Below, piece by piece: positions 6,300 through 6,462 of a stretch of 6,462 bases of DNA; positions within the stretch are counted from its first letter, which is position 1; each line of letters begins with the position of its first letter. This DNA is from Deltaproteobacteria bacterium (lineage in GTDB: Bacteria > Desulfobacterota > Desulfobacteria > Desulfobacterales > ETH-SRB1), in the NCBI GenBank assembly GCA_030611115.1, contig JAUWQK010000091.1:1-6462 (forward strand), given 5' to 3'. The notes beneath the pieces are model-generated. The model saw only the letters and a program-made list of their open reading frames with translations. It ran no database searches and was not told where the DNA came from. The translations under genes were made by a program, and so were the position numbers.

Positions 6300-6462
6300 G
6301 CAAACTAGATATCATAGTTCAAACACCCTGCCAACTTATAAACTAATGTACGTCCCGCAAGCCCGTCTTTATTTGAATCAAAATGGTTTTTATCTATTGG
6401 CTCAAACAGTTTATTGTCGTGGTTGTTGCACATTCCTGTAAAGGTAGTTGCTTTATTCCTGC
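6300..6462. other. Sequence upstream of the transposase remnant; no gene seen
   Basis: This stretch is AT-rich and non-coding in appearance on both strands. It lies 5' of the minus-strand transposase remnant and may be part of the old element's leader. I see no convincing ribosome binding site, terminal inverted repeat, tRNA or recognisable protein. A small palindrome (TTTGA-A-TCAAA, 6372-6382) is present but not enough to call a site. Confidence 0.4.

Noticed and set aside
6250..6441. 63-codon + strand reading frame starting MMKCTW
   Set aside because: It has no ribosome binding site and no family resemblance, and its first part is antisense to the recognisable transposase remnant.

Overview
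The window carries three intact or nearly intact genes on the + strand, followed by a graveyard of two decayed genes. Base composition is moderate to AT-rich. The fused acyl-CoA dehydratase activase, B12-type radical SAM protein, VapBC-type remnant and REP-associated (Y1/HUH) transposase remnant together resemble an anaerobic bacterium, most plausibly a Desulfobacterota (sulfate-reducer-like) genome. That assignment is inference from gene content; there is no rRNA or other taxonomic marker here.

Positions 1-3876: the 3' part (1291 visible residues) of a giant protein. It contains the tail of one BadF/HgdC-type ATPase domain, a complete second ATPase domain, a four-cysteine linker, a DUF2229-type region and a cysteine-rich HgdB-like C-terminal part. 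It looks like a low-potential electron activase and its reductase-like partner in one polypeptide. The true start lies outside the window.

Positions 3877-3971: the spacer is almost entirely short heptameric repeats. Its last unit supplies the GTG start codon of the next gene. The left and right halves are related heptamers on opposite strands and can fold into a long imperfect hairpin.

Positions 3968-5662: a B12-binding-domain radical SAM protein with a C-terminal TPR-like region, substrate unknown.

Positions 5671-6057: an AbrB/MazE-fold (VapB-type) antitoxin with a clear promoter, a possible operator and a good ribosome binding site. Its toxin partner has been almost entirely deleted. Only about the last 25-29 codons of a PIN-domain VapC survive, out of frame, and they overlap the antitoxin's own 3' end. 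The antitoxin is therefore an orphan with an altered tail.

Positions 6102-6299, minus strand: a broken REP-associated tyrosine transposase (IS200-like Y1 family). It carries a 5-bp tandem duplication near its start, an internal deletion that removed the HUH motif, and later stops and indels. The remaining sequence to 6462 holds no gene I can support.

The three + strand genes do not form an obvious pathway. The first two could share a transcript across the repeat spacer, while the antitoxin has its own promoter. I did not find a convincing new multi-gene system. The most interesting features are the repeat that donates a start codon, the toxin-less antitoxin, and the fused activase/reductase-like architecture.
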